From Enterobacteriaceae bacterium 4M9 (lineage in GTDB: Bacteria > Pseudomonadota > Gammaproteobacteria > Enterobacterales > Enterobacteriaceae), in NCBI GenBank assembly GCA_010092695.1, contig JAADJJ010000001.1, positions 62,001 through 126,000 of the forward strand: a DNA stretch of 64,000 nt, in the 5' to 3' direction. The notes under the pieces were generated by a model. That model ran no database searches. It had not been told where the DNA came from and worked only from the letters and a program-made list of their open reading frames with translations. The number at the start of each line of letters is the position of its first letter. The first letter of the stretch is position 1. The position numbers and the translations under genes are program-made. Shown here piece after piece: positions 55,261 to 64,000 of the stretch.

Positions 55261-57693
55261 CTACAGCAGCTGCGCCAGGCGATTGATATCCGACTGAATG
55301 GCGCCTGCGGTAACGTCACGCCCGGCGCCGGGACCGCGAATCACCAGCGGGTTATCACGATACCAGCGGCTTTCAATGGCAAACACGTTATCGCACGGCA
55401 GCAGCGCCGCCAGCGGATGGTCCGGGCGCACGGCTTCAACGCCAACGCGCGCTTTGCCGTTAGCGTCAAAACGCGCCACGTAACGCAGCACCAGTCCCAT
55501 TTCCTGCGCGGCTTCCAGGCGCTGGACCATTTGCTCGTTCAACTCATCGCCGTTTTCAAAGAAGTGATCCACCGAACCGTCTTCACAGCCCGCTGGCACC
55601 AGCGACTCCACGCGGACCTGATCCGGTTCAATGTCGTACCCGGCTTCACGCGCCAGAATCACCAGCTTGCGCATCACGTCTTTACCCGACAGATCCACAC
55701 GCGGGTCCGGCTCAGTCAGCCCTTGTTGCCAGGCCTGGTCCACCAACTCGGTAAACGGCACCGTGCCGTCAAACTGTAAAAACAGCCAGGACAGCGTGCC
55801 GGAGAAAATACCGCTGATGGCAAGGATGGCGTCGCCGCTGTCACGCAGATCGCGCACCGTATGGTTCACCGGCAGCCCGGCGCCGACGGTGGCGTTATAC
55901 AGCCAGTGGCGATTGGTTTTGGCAAACGCATCGCGAATCTGGCGATATTTTGCGCCGTCGCCCGCCCCGGCCAGCTTGTTAGCGCTGATAACGTGAAAGC
56001 CGTGGCTGGCAAAATCAAGATACTGGTCTGCCAGCTGCGCGCTGGCGGTCACGTCCAGCACCACCAGGTCATCCCACGGATGTGCACGCATCCACAGGAA
56101 CAGCGCGTCTTCGTCCTGCTCCACCGCCTCGTCGTTAAAGAACGCCAGCGCGCGGCTGGCATCAAGGCCGTCGTAGCTCAGCAGGCAACGCTCGCTATCC
56201 ACCACACCGGCCAGCACAAATTCAAAGCCGGTGCGTGCAGACAGCGTTTTCTGCTCGCGAGCGAACAACTCCAGCCAGCGCGAACCGATGTTGCCTTTGC
56301 CAAACAGCATCAGACCAATGCGCTTTTCTGCGCGGAACAGCGACTGGTGCAGCCCCTGAATCAGGCTTTCGGTCGGCCCCACACGCAGCACGGCCACCAG
56401 GCTGATGCCGTCTTCTGACTGCCAGATAAATTCGACTGGCTGGTCTTTTAACTGCTGCCAGAAGCGATGGCTGTGCAGCGGGTTACGGCACACGCCCGCA
56501 CCCACCATCGCCACCAGCGCCAGGCCATCGCGCAGGCGCAACTCACCGGGCAGCGCCGCATCCTGTAACAGACTCAGCGCACTGCCCACCACTTCCTGGG
56601 TGTAGCACAGTTGCAGCATATTGCGGTCAGGATGAACGCCCGTCGCCAGCGGGCGAAGCTGGGCGCGCTTGAGTAGCTGGTCCACTTCCTGGCGCGCCAG
56701 GTTGAAGTCTTTTTGCGGCGCAATTTTGTATTCAATCAGGCAGACATCGTCATGGCTGGTGACAATGCGCGCGCCTGTGCCGGACGCCAGCACGCGCTCA
56801 ATGCGCGTGGAGCCTTGCTCCGGGTTGTAGCTACAGCGCAGCTGTAAATCGATGTCGCTGCCGGATACAGGCTGTAGCGTGCGCGCATGCAGTACCGGGG
56901 CTGCCAGTCGCGCCAGTTCACTGGCCTCATCCAGGCGCAGCAGCGGCAGCAGGCAGGCATCTTTGACTTTACGTGGGTCGGCACTGTAAACCCCGGCCAC
57001 ATCGCTCCATATCGTCACGCGGTCAACGCCTGCCAGTGCACCGATTTGGGTCGCAGAATAGTCAGAGCCGTTGCGCCCGAGCAGCACCGTTTCACCGGCG
57101 TTGTTGCAGGCAATGAAGCCGGTCACTACCAGCCTTTTATTCGGATGCTGGGCCAGCTGCTGTTGCAACAGCGGAAAGGAGAGTCCTTCGTTAACCTGCG
57201 GCTGAGCGGCGCGCTCAGCACGCAGAAAGGTGCGGGCATCGAGCCATACCGCCTCGATATCCTGCTCTTTGAGCACCTCGGCCATCAGACGGGCTGACCA
57301 GATTTCACCGTGACCGACGACTTCGGCGTAGACCGCGTCTGTGATTTCACCGTCCAGCAGCACCGCCAGGCGTTCAAGGTCACGAATAAAGGCAGCAATC
57401 AGCACATCGGTCTGCGCCTGCGGCAGCAGGCCGCCAATTAGCTCACTCTGGTAGCGGCGCAGCGTCTGCTGCACCTGGTAGGCGGCAATTCTGTCGCTCT
57501 GGCTCAGCTTGAGCCAGCTAATCAGCTGGTTGGTGGTGCTGCCTGCGGCTGAAACCACCATCATATCGCCAGGGCGGGAGTACCCGGCCATAATGCCCGC
57601 AACGCGCAGGTAACATTTCACATCGGCAAGACTACTGCCACCAAATTTATGCAGCTGACGAGCCTTCGCTCCTGCCTGCGCTGAAACACTCAT
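55261..57693 (-). CDS. metL: bifunctional aspartokinase II / homoserine dehydrogenase II
   Basis: First and third steps of the aspartate pathway, the isozyme controlled by methionine. 810 residues, as E. coli. The kinase half has LHKFGGSSLADVKCYLRV, GRNGSDYSATQIGALAGVDRV-type region and IWSDVAGVYSADPRKV; an ACT-like linker follows (VAMVGAGVCRNPLHSHRFWQ); the dehydrogenase half starts near IGLMLFGKGNIGSRWLELFA and includes NKLAGAGDGAKYRQI and GTLSWLFLQFDG. The start is 2 bp after metB, an operon with it. Confidence 0.97.
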   Translation of the reverse strand: MSVSAQAGAKARQLHKFGGSSLADVKCYLRVAGIMAGYSRPGDMMVVSAAGSTTNQLISWLKLSQSDRIAAYQVQQTLRRYQSELIGGLLPQAQTDVLIAAFIRDLERLAVLLDGEITDAVYAEVVGHGEIWSARLMAEVLKEQDIEAVWLDARTFLRAERAAQPQVNEGLSFPLLQQQLAQHPNKRLVVTGFIACNNAGETVLLGRNGSDYSATQIGALAGVDRVTIWSDVAGVYSADPRKVKDACLLPLLRLDEASELARLAAPVLHARTLQPVSGSDIDLQLRCSYNPEQGSTRIERVLASGTGARIVTSHDDVCLIEYKIAPQKDFNLARQEVDQLLKRAQLRPLATGVHPDRNMLQLCYTQEVVGSALSLLQDAALPGELRLRDGLALVAMVGAGVCRNPLHSHRFWQQLKDQPVEFIWQSEDGISLVAVLRVGPTESLIQGLHQSLFRAEKRIGLMLFGKGNIGSRWLELFAREQKTLSARTGFEFVLAGVVDSERCLLSYDGLDASRALAFFNDEAVEQDEDALFLWMRAHPWDDLVVLDVTASAQLADQYLDFASHGFHVISANKLAGAGDGAKYRQIRDAFAKTNRHWLYNATVGAGLPVNHTVRDLRDSGDAILAISGIFSGTLSWLFLQFDGTVPFTELVDQAWQQGLTEPDPRVDLSGKDVMRKLVILAREAGYDIEPDQVRVESLVPAGCEDGSVDHFFENGDELNEQMVQRLEAAQEMGLVLRYVARFDANGKARVGVEAVRPDHPLAALLPCDNVFAIESRWYRDNPLVIRGPGAGRDVTAGAIQSDINRLAQLL

Positions 57694-57695
57694 GC

Positions 57696-58856
57696 TTACC
57701 CCTCGGCGGCGATCCGGAATGCATTATCCAGATCGGCAATTAAATCTTCACTGTCTTCAATACCGGTTGAGATGCGAAACAGCGTCTCAGAGATCCCGGC
57801 AGCGGCGCGCGCTTCAGGCGCCATCCCCGCGTGGGTCATGGTCGCCGTGTGAGAAATCAGGCTTTCTACACCGCCCAGCGACTCGGCAAGCGTAAACAAC
57901 GTCAGCCCGCTCAGGAAGCGGCGAATCGTTTGTTCATCACCATCAAGCTCAAAACTGAGCATGGCGCCAAAACCTTTTTGCTGGCGCGCAGCAATCTGGT
58001 GGCCCGGATGTTCTGGCAGCGACGGATGATACAGGCGCTTCACCAGCTTCTGCGACTTCAGGTATTCCACCAGCGCCAGCGCGTTACGTTGCGCCACATT
58101 CATACGCGGCACAAGGGTGCGCAGGCCACGCAGCAGCAAATAGCTGTCAAACGCCGCACCGGTCACGCCAATATTGTTAGCCCACCAGGCAAGCTCTGTC
58201 ACCACGTCCGGGTCTTTGGCAATCACCACTCCGGCCACCACGTCTGAGTGGCCGTTCAGGTACTTGGTGCAGGAGTGCAGCACCAGATCCGCACCCAGCG
58301 CCAGCGGGCTTTGCAGCGCCGGGCTGAGGAACGTGTTATCCACCACGCTCACCGCGCCGATTTCACGCGCCTGTTGGCAGATTTTCTCAATATCCACCAC
58401 GCGTAACAACGGATTACTCGGACTTTCTATCAGCACCAGCTTCGGCTTCTCAGCCAGTGCCGACGCCAGCGCGGCCTCATCGCCCTGGTCAACAAACAGC
58501 ACGCGGTAGCACCCGCGCTTTGCCAGGCTGTCGAACAGGCGGTAACTGCCGCCGTAGCAGTCGTGAGGGGCCACCAGCAGATCGCCAGGCTTAAGGAAAA
58601 CCGTGGTCACCAGGTGAATCGCCGACATACCGGTGTTGGTTAGCACCGCACCTGCACCGCCCTCCAGCTCAGCCAGCGCACGCTGTACCACATCGCGCGT
58701 CGGATTGCCGCGGCGCGAGTAGTCATGGGCGCGCGGTTCATTAAAGTCGATGAAGTTGTAGGTGCTGGAAAGATGAATAGGCGGGACAACGCAGCCGTAC
58801 TGCTCGTCGTCATTCAAACCGCTACGTACTGCGATGGTGGCCTGCTTGCGCGTCAT
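57696..58856 (-). CDS. metB: cystathionine gamma-synthase
   Basis: PLP enzyme joining O-succinylhomoserine and cysteine. 386 residues. YSRRGNPTRDVVQRALAELE, the PLP lysine in LHSCTKYLNGHSDVVAGV (about 198), and SLGGVESLISHTATMTHAGM are family signatures. First gene of metBL, divergent from metJ, with met boxes in between. Confidence 0.97.
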   Translation of the reverse strand: MTRKQATIAVRSGLNDDEQYGCVVPPIHLSSTYNFIDFNEPRAHDYSRRGNPTRDVVQRALAELEGGAGAVLTNTGMSAIHLVTTVFLKPGDLLVAPHDCYGGSYRLFDSLAKRGCYRVLFVDQGDEAALASALAEKPKLVLIESPSNPLLRVVDIEKICQQAREIGAVSVVDNTFLSPALQSPLALGADLVLHSCTKYLNGHSDVVAGVVIAKDPDVVTELAWWANNIGVTGAAFDSYLLLRGLRTLVPRMNVAQRNALALVEYLKSQKLVKRLYHPSLPEHPGHQIAARQQKGFGAMLSFELDGDEQTIRRFLSGLTLFTLAESLGGVESLISHTATMTHAGMAPEARAAAGISETLFRISTGIEDSEDLIADLDNAFRIAAEG

Positions 58857-58912
58857 AGAATCGGTCCTGGCGTAGATGAAAAGTCAGGTCACAGAGTAAA
58901 CACTGCGATATT

Positions 58913-58952
58913 GGACGTCAATACATCTGGACATCTAAACTTCTTTGCGTAT
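58913..58952. promoter_or_regulatory. met boxes between metB and metJ
   Basis: Five consecutive eight-base units: GGACGTCA, ATACATCT, GGACATCT, AAACTTCT, TTGCGTAT, the first four with six of eight matches to AGACGTCT. The array lies 57 bp upstream of metB and would repress metBL and the metJ promoters facing it. Confidence 0.87.
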
Positions 58953-59105
58953 AGATTGAGCAAAAGCAAAATAGCCGCTAAAATTATACGCTTTAGCGCC
59001 CTGGAACAGCATTTTGCGCTAAAGCGCGATATATTGCGTACAGATTATCGTCACGTGCCCCGGCGCGGACACAATGTTAATGATTGAGAGGATTAAAGGT
59101 ATCCC

Positions 59106-59423
59106 ATGGCTGAATGGAGCGGCGAATATATCAGCCCCTACGCTGAGCACGGCAAGAAGAGTGAGCAAGTCAAAAAGATTACGGTTTCCATTCCTCTGAA
59201 GGTATTAAAAATCCTCACCGACGAGCGCACCCGCCGTCAGGTCAACAACCTGCGCCACGCCACCAACAGCGAGCTGCTGTGCGAGGCCTTCCTGCACGCG
59301 TTTACCGGTCAGCCTCTGCCCAACGACGAGGATCTGCGTAAAGAGCGTAGCGATGAAATTCCAGAAGCCGCGAAAGAAATTATGCGCGAGCTGGGGATTG
59401 ACCCGGATACGTGGGAATACTGA
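59106..59423 (+). CDS. metJ: methionine repressor
   Basis: Ribbon-helix-helix repressor of met genes with S-adenosylmethionine as corepressor. 105 residues, almost identical to E. coli Met[21 protein letters not shown], the DNA-contacting strand [20 protein letters not shown], helices [24 protein letters not shown], end DPDTWEY. Divergent from metB. Confidence 0.98.
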
Positions 59424-59426
59424 AAA

Positions 59427-59457
59427 CAAAAAAGGCGCCCGAAGGCGCCTTTTTTTG
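59427..59457. terminator. bidirectional terminator between metJ and rpmE
   Basis: AAAAAAGGCGCC-CGAA-GGCGCCTTTTTTT, with U-tracts available on both strands for the convergent genes. Confidence 0.93.
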
Positions 59458-59468
59458 GCAGCGAAGAC

Positions 59469-59684
59469 TTACTTGCTGCTGCCCGGCAGGCTGAAGCGCT
59501 TGTTGAAGCGATCAACACGGCCGCCGGTAGCCACTTCACGCTGCTTACCGGTGTAGAACGGGTGGCATTTACCGCACACGTCCAGGTTCAGGTCGTGACC
59601 CGCAGTGGAGCCAACCTTGATAACATTACCGCAAGAGCAGTTTGCAGTAATTTCTGCGTAATTCGGGTGAATATCTTTTTTCAT
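59469..59684 (-). CDS. rpmE: 50S ribosomal protein L31 (zinc-binding form)
   Basis: 71 residues. Cysteines at about 16, 18, 37 and 40 (CSCG and CGKC) make this the C+ zinc-binding type, not the zinc-independent paralogue. MKKDIHPNYAEITANCSCG and HPFYTGKQREVATGGRVDRF are standard. Convergent with metJ, divergent from priA. Confidence 0.97.
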   Translation of the reverse strand: MKKDIHPNYAEITANCSCGNVIKVGSTAGHDLNLDVCGKCHPFYTGKQREVATGGRVDRFNKRFSLPGSSK

Positions 59685-59916
59685 GGGAAACCTCAGTCTG
59701 AAGGCCGCGTCGCTCTTCCAGCCCTAACGCCAGACACCACGCGAGTTAATATAAGTGAGTTCTTTGACTGCGCGAAAATGACGCATCAAAGGCGGCGGAT
59801 CATACAGAACTCTGATACCGAATGCAAACGCTTCGCAAAGCGCCTTCACAGTGTACACTGTACGCCACATAAAGAAGGCAACCGCCCTTCTCTCACCTTT
59901 TAGCCTGGATGCTCGC

Positions 59917-62112
59917 ATGACTGTCGCCCACATTGCCCTGCCTGTGCCGCTCCCGCGCACCTTCGACTACCTCATTCCTGACGGGATGCGGTTGACGGCA
60001 GGCGCACGCGTCAGAGTGCCGTTTGGGCGGCGCGAAATGGTGGGCGTGACGCTAGCGGTAAGCAATAACAGTGAACTGCCGCGCGATGAGCTTAAAAGCG
60101 TGCTGGAGGTGCTGGAGGGCGAGTCGCTCTATTGCGGCGCACTGTGGCCGATGCTGCTGTGGGCGGCCGATTACTATCATCATCCCATTGGCGACGTGCT
60201 CTTTCATGCGCTGCCGGTACTGCTGCGCCAGGGCAAACCAGCGCACGCGGCACCGCTGTGGTACTGGCGCGCCAGCGAAGAAGGCCAGGCGTGCGATCTT
60301 AATAGCCTCAAGCGCGCGCCGAAGCAACAGCAGGCGCTGGCGCTACTGCGCCAGCGCGACGTCTGGCGCCATCAGGTCAGCGAGATGGAACTGAGCGAGA
60401 CCGCGCTACAGGCGCTGCGCCAGAAGGGATTGTGCGATATCCACAGCCAGTTGCCCGCGCACGTTGACTGGCGGCAGGATTTTGCCGTACACGGCGAACG
60501 GCTGCGCCTGAACACCGAGCAGGCCATGGCGGTGGGCGCTATCCACAGTGAAGCCGGGCAATTTACGCCCTGGCTGCTGGCGGGCATCACCGGCTCCGGT
60601 AAAACCGAGGTCTACCTTAGCGTGCTGGAAAACGTGCTTGCCGCAGGCAAACAGGCGCTTGTGCTGGTGCCGGAAATCGGCCTGACCCCGCAGACCATCG
60701 CCCGCTTTCGCGAGCGCTTCAGCGCGCCGGTAGAGGTGCTGCACTCCGGGCTTAACGACAGCGAGCGGCTCGGTGCGTGGCTCAAAGCGCGCAGCGGTGA
60801 AGCGGCCATCGTGATTGGCACGCGCTCGGCGCTGTTCACGCCGTTTAAAAATTTAGGCGTGATTGTTATCGACGAAGAGCACGATAGCTCTTATAAGCAG
60901 CAGGAGGGCTGGCGCTATCACGCGCGCGATTTAGCGGTATGGCGCGCCCACGCCGAAGGTATCCCGATTATTCTTGGCTCTGCCACGCCCGCGCTGGAAA
61001 CGCTGCACAACGTGCGCATGGGTAAATATCGTCAGCTTAAGCTCACTCGCCGCGCCGGGAACGCGCGTCCGGCCAACCAACATGTGCTCGATTTAAAGGC
61101 ACAGCAACTTACCGCCGGACTGGCACCGGCGCTGATTGCCCGCATGCGTCAGCATTTACAGGCAGACAACCAGGTCATTTTGTTCCTCAACCGGCGTGGC
61201 TTCGCGCCCGCGCTGCTGTGCCACGACTGCGGCTGGATTGCCGAATGCCCGCGCTGCGATCATTACTACACGCTGCACCAGAGCCAGCACAGTCTTCGCT
61301 GCCACTACTGCGACAGCCAGCGCCGGGTGCCGCCGCAGTGCCCGCAGTGCGGCTCTACACATCTGGTGCCGGTAGGCCTTGGCACCGAGCAGCTTGAACA
61401 CGCGCTCGCGCCGCTGTTCCCCGATGTGCCCCTGTCGCGCATTGACCGCGACACCACCAGCCGCAAGGGTGAGCTGGAGCGCCGGCTCGACGAGGTGCAC
61501 CGCGGCGGCGCGCGTATCCTGATTGGCACCCAGATGCTGGCCAAAGGCCACCACTTCCCGGACGTCACGCTGGTGGCGCTGCTCGATGTGGACGGCGCGC
61601 TGTTCTCTGCCGACTTTCGCGCCGCAGAACGTTTTGCCCAACTTTATACCCAGGTTTCGGGCCGCGCAGGCCGGGCGGGCAAACAGGGCGACGTGGTGCT
61701 GCAAACCCATCATCCGGATCATCCGTTACTGCAAACGCTGCTGCATAAAGGCTATGACGCCTTTGCCGAACAGGCGCTGGCTGAGCGCCAGAGCGTGATG
61801 CTGCCCCCCTGGAGCAGCCACGTGCTGATACGCGCTGACGACAGCGATAATCAGCAGGCGGCGCGTTTTCTCCAGCAGCTGCGTAACCTGTTGCAGGCAA
61901 GCCCGCTGGCAGACGAACAGCTATGGCTCATCGGCCCGGTTCCGGCGCTCCAGCCCAAACGCGGCGGGCGCTTTCGCTGGCAACTGTTGTTGCAGCACCC
62001 TTCCCGTCCGCGTCTTCAGCGCTTATTGCAAAACAGCCTCAAGCTAGTCAATACGTTGCCGCAAGCGCGCAAGGTGAAATGGATACTGGATGTTGATCCG
62101 ATAGAGAGCTAA
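59917..62112 (+). CDS. priA: primosomal protein N' (replication restart helicase)
   Basis: Loads the primosome at stalled or collapsed forks. 731 residues from ATG 59917 (MTVAHIALPVPLPRTFDYLI), one fewer than E. coli; an upstream ATG in frame is not supported. Walker A ITGSGKTEVYL, Walker B VIVIDEEHDSSYKQ, SATPALETL, the zinc-binding insertion with eight cysteines (CHDCGWIAECPRCDHYY ... CHYCD ... CPQCGS), and helicase motifs GTQMLAKGHHFPDVTLV and QVSGRAGRAGKQGDVV. Confidence 0.97.
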   Translation: MTVAHIALPVPLPRTFDYLIPDGMRLTAGARVRVPFGRREMVGVTLAVSNNSELPRDELKSVLEVLEGESLYCGALWPMLLWAADYYHHPIGDVLFHALPVLLRQGKPAHAAPLWYWRASEEGQACDLNSLKRAPKQQQALALLRQRDVWRHQVSEMELSETALQALRQKGLCDIHSQLPAHVDWRQDFAVHGERLRLNTEQAMAVGAIHSEAGQFTPWLLAGITGSGKTEVYLSVLENVLAAGKQALVLVPEIGLTPQTIARFRERFSAPVEVLHSGLNDSERLGAWLKARSGEAAIVIGTRSALFTPFKNLGVIVIDEEHDSSYKQQEGWRYHARDLAVWRAHAEGIPIILGSATPALETLHNVRMGKYRQLKLTRRAGNARPANQHVLDLKAQQLTAGLAPALIARMRQHLQADNQVILFLNRRGFAPALLCHDCGWIAECPRCDHYYTLHQSQHSLRCHYCDSQRRVPPQCPQCGSTHLVPVGLGTEQLEHALAPLFPDVPLSRIDRDTTSRKGELERRLDEVHRGGARILIGTQMLAKGHHFPDVTLVALLDVDGALFSADFRAAERFAQLYTQVSGRAGRAGKQGDVVLQTHHPDHPLLQTLLHKGYDAFAEQALAERQSVMLPPWSSHVLIRADDSDNQQAARFLQQLRNLLQASPLADEQLWLIGPVPALQPKRGGRFRWQLLLQHPSRPRLQRLLQNSLKLVNTLPQARKVKWILDVDPIES

Positions 62113-62115
62113 GCA

Positions 62116-62134
62116 GGTAACGTTCTGTTACCTA
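62116..62134. other. hairpin after priA
   Basis: Perfect seven-base inverted repeat AGGTAAC-GTTCT-GTTACCT just past the priA stop with no U-tract. It may be a weak terminator. The rest of 62135-62356 is the cytR promoter region, in which I cannot fix individual sites. Confidence 0.5.
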
Positions 62135-62356
62135 CTGAAAGAAAAAGGAATTTCTGACGCGAAAAGCCCGCAATTTCTGCGAGGTGGATCGATAAATTAA
62201 ACACAAGTCACAGTTTTAGTGAAATTTCTGTAACTGGCGCGCCTCAAAATCTGTTAAGAATGTGAAAATAATCTAATAATTCTGGCTACATGAACGGCGG
62301 CAGACCGCGTGGCCCGACAGACGAACCCCTGCACAATGCTCATGAGGTAAGAGACG

Positions 62357-63391
62357 TTGAAGACCAGGAAGCAGGTTGCAGGCGCAACCATGAAAGATGT
62401 CGCCCGTAAGGCCCAGGTATCTACCGCAACCGTATCCCGCGCTCTGATGAACCCCGATAAAGTGTCGCAGGCGACCCGCTCGCGCGTGGAGCAAGCCGCG
62501 GTTGACGTCGGTTACCTTCCTCATACGCTGGGGCGCAGCGTAAAGCGCGGCGATTCACGCACGCTGCTTGTGATTGTGCCTGATATCTGCGACCCGTTTT
62601 TCAGCGAAATCATTCGTGGCATTGAAATCACCGCCGCTGCCAATGGCTACCTGGTGCTGATAGGCGACTGCGCGCACCAGAACCAGCAGGAAAAAACCTT
62701 CATTGATTTGATTGTGACCAAACAGATTGATGGCATGCTGCTGTTAGGCTCGCGCCTGCCTTTTGACGCAGGCAAAGAAGAGCAGCGCAACCTGCCGCCC
62801 ATGGTCATGGCAAATGAGTTCGCGCCAGAACTGGAGCTACCGACGGTACATATCGACAACCTTACCGCCGCCTTTAACGCCGTGAGTTATCTGTATGAAC
62901 TGGGCCATCGTCGCATTGCCTGTATCGCCGGGCCGGAAGAGATGCCGCTGTGCCACTTTCGCCTGCAGGGCTACATTCAGGCCATGCGGCGCCACAACCT
63001 TACGGTCAACCCAGGCTATATCGCTCGCGGCGACTTCAGCTTTGACGCGGGTGCAAAAGCCATGGAGCTACTGCTGGCGCAGGCAGAACCGCCGGATGCC
63101 GTCTTCTGTCACAACGATGTCATGGCGCTCGGCGCGCTGTCGTTGATTAAACGCCGTGGCCTTCGCGTGCCACAGGATATTTCGCTGATGGGCTTTGACA
63201 ACATCTCCCTGTCGCAGTTTTGCGATCCGCCGCTTTCTACCGTGGCACAGCCGCGTTTTGAGATTGGCCGCCAGGCAATGCTGCTACTGCTTGACCAGCT
63301 TCAGGGCCACGCAGTGAACAGCGGTTCACGCCTGTTGGACTGCGAACTGATGATTCGTGGCTCCACGCGCGCCCCTGCCCCCGGAAAATAA
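62357..63391 (+). CDS. cytR: LacI-family repressor of nucleoside genes
   Basis: Represses nucleoside uptake and catabolism together with CRP; cytidine is the inducer. 344 residues from a TTG start (E. coli 341). HTH MKDVARKAQVSTATVSRALM, hinge region TRSRVEQAAVDVGYLPHTLG, periplasmic-binding-like core with VPDICDPFFSEIIRGIEI and HIDNLTAAFNAVSYLYELGH. The internal ATG at the HTH (MKDVA) is also possible but would remove the conserved N-terminal tail. Upstream of ftsN, as in E. coli. Confidence 0.96.
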   Translation: MKTRKQVAGATMKDVARKAQVSTATVSRALMNPDKVSQATRSRVEQAAVDVGYLPHTLGRSVKRGDSRTLLVIVPDICDPFFSEIIRGIEITAAANGYLVLIGDCAHQNQQEKTFIDLIVTKQIDGMLLLGSRLPFDAGKEEQRNLPPMVMANEFAPELELPTVHIDNLTAAFNAVSYLYELGHRRIACIAGPEEMPLCHFRLQGYIQAMRRHNLTVNPGYIARGDFSFDAGAKAMELLLAQAEPPDAVFCHNDVMALGALSLIKRRGLRVPQDISLMGFDNISLSQFCDPPLSTVAQPRFEIGRQAMLLLLDQLQGHAVNSGSRLLDCELMIRGSTRAPAPGK

Positions 63392-63477
63392 GCGCTTAAC
63401 GCTATGCTAATCTGGTCAAAGCCGTATCCCTTAAGTAACATGGCGGACTGAACTAAGACGACTACAGCGAAACGACA

Positions 63478-64000
63478 GTGGCTCAAAAAGATTATGTCCG
63501 CCGCGGGCAAACGTCACCTGCGCGGCGCAAAAGCGCACCCCGCAAGAAAAAAGGCAGTACTTCCAGCGTTTCTCCGGCGATGGTCGCCATTGCGGCTGCC
63601 GTACTGGTGGCGTTTGTGGGCGGTCTGTGGTTCATCACGCATTATAAAAAAGAAGAAGTCGAAGTACTGCCCGGCCAGAAAGTGACGGGCAACGGCTTAC
63701 CGCCCAAGCCAGAAGAACGCTGGCGCTATATCAAAGAGCTGGAAACCCGCCAGCCGGGCGTGATGCGCCCCACCGAACCTTCCGCAGGTGGAGAAATTAC
63801 CAACCAGGGCCAGCTGACTAACGAGCAGCGCCAGTTGCTTGAGCAAATGCAGGCCGATATGCGCCAGCAGCCAACCCAGCTGAACGAAGTCCCCTGGAAT
63901 GAGCAAACGCCTGCCCAGCGCCAGCAAACGTTGCAGCAGCAGCGCCTGATTCAGGAGCAGCGCCAGACGCAGCAGGAACAACAGCGTCAGCAGCTGACTC
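63478..64000 (+). CDS. ftsN: cell division protein FtsN, 5' part
   Basis: Late essential divisome protein that triggers septal peptidoglycan synthesis. About 174 N-terminal residues are in the window. GTG start (63478). Cytoplasmic basic tail (KDYVRRGQTSPARRK), TM about 34-54 (MVAIAAAVLVAFVGGLWFI), and the periplasmic juxtamembrane segment including LPPKPEERWRYIKELETRQP, the essential helix region. It continues into a glutamine-rich linker (QRQQTLQQQRLIQEQRQTQ) and leaves the window before the SPOR domain. Confidence 0.96.
   Translation, partial: MAQKDYVRRGQTSPARRKSAPRKKKGSTSSVSPAMVAIAAAVLVAFVGGLWFITHYKKEEVEVLPGQKVTGNGLPPKPEERWRYIKELETRQPGVMRPTEPSAGGEITNQGQLTNEQRQLLEQMQADMRQQPTQLNEVPWNEQTPAQRQQTLQQQRLIQEQRQTQQEQQRQQLT

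Overview
The window is a chromosomal segment from a member of the Enterobacteriaceae (gamma-Proteobacteria). Nearly every gene is a close, collinear relative of the E. coli/Salmonella genes of the 85-90 minute region, the 16S gene is enterobacterial, and codon use and start sites (GTG ilvY, hdfR, argE, ftsN; TTG cytR) follow the family. It is not E. coli: argG sits inside the arg operon, rffGH are missing from the wec cluster, ppiC is duplicated, and the flanks of the rRNA operon are combined differently. The genus cannot be fixed from the sequence alone. There is no prophage, IS element or CRISPR array.

Layout. 1-5685 (minus strand): enterobacterial common antigen genes wecA-wzzE-wecB-wecC-wecD-wecE (wecE cut by the window edge). 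5890-7849: rho with its leader peptide rhoL, then trxA. 8024-13567: rhlB-gppA, rep, and two tandem ppiC parvulins. 13658-23015: branched-chain amino acid block: ilvC, divergent ilvY, then ilvLXGMEDA read on the minus strand under leader-peptide attenuation, with a 123-bp unit repeated three times between ilvY and ilvA. 23357-26181: comM, maoP, hdfR. 26273-31869: a complete rRNA operon on the minus strand (P1/P2 promoters, boxA, 16S, tRNA-Glu, 23S, 5S, tRNA-Asp, tRNA-Trp, terminator). 31922-39148: murI, btuB with a cobalamin riboswitch, trmA, an array of small hairpins, yijD-fabR, sthA. 39131-46257: oxyR with a divergent OxyS-like small RNA, argCBGH and divergent argE with ARG boxes. 46481-53749: ppc, eptC, a small lipoprotein and a chemoreceptor. 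53989-59423: metF, metBL and divergent metJ with met boxes. 59469-64000: rpmE, priA, cytR and the 5' part of ftsN.

How the parts work together. ilv genes make isoleucine/valine/leucine precursors (IlvG and IlvM form acetohydroxy acid synthase II; ilvG is intact, unlike in E. coli K-12). argCBGH and argE cover much of arginine synthesis under ArgR. metBLF feed methionine synthesis under MetJ. ppc supplies oxaloacetate for aspartate-derived amino acids.

Most notable structures: (1) an rRNA operon whose upstream flank is that of E. coli rrnB (btuB-murI) and whose downstream flank is that of rrnC (tRNA-Asp, tRNA-Trp, hdfR), the signature of an rrn-mediated chromosomal rearrangement; (2) a three-copy tandem repeat of the ilvY 3' end that places three intrinsic terminators in series behind ilvA; (3) about nine small hairpins in succession between trmA and yijD; (4) a wec cluster without rffGH; (5) an OxyS-like RNA with a conserved 3' part and a diverged 5' part. 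No clearly new multi-gene system was found; the novelty is in architecture and non-coding elements.
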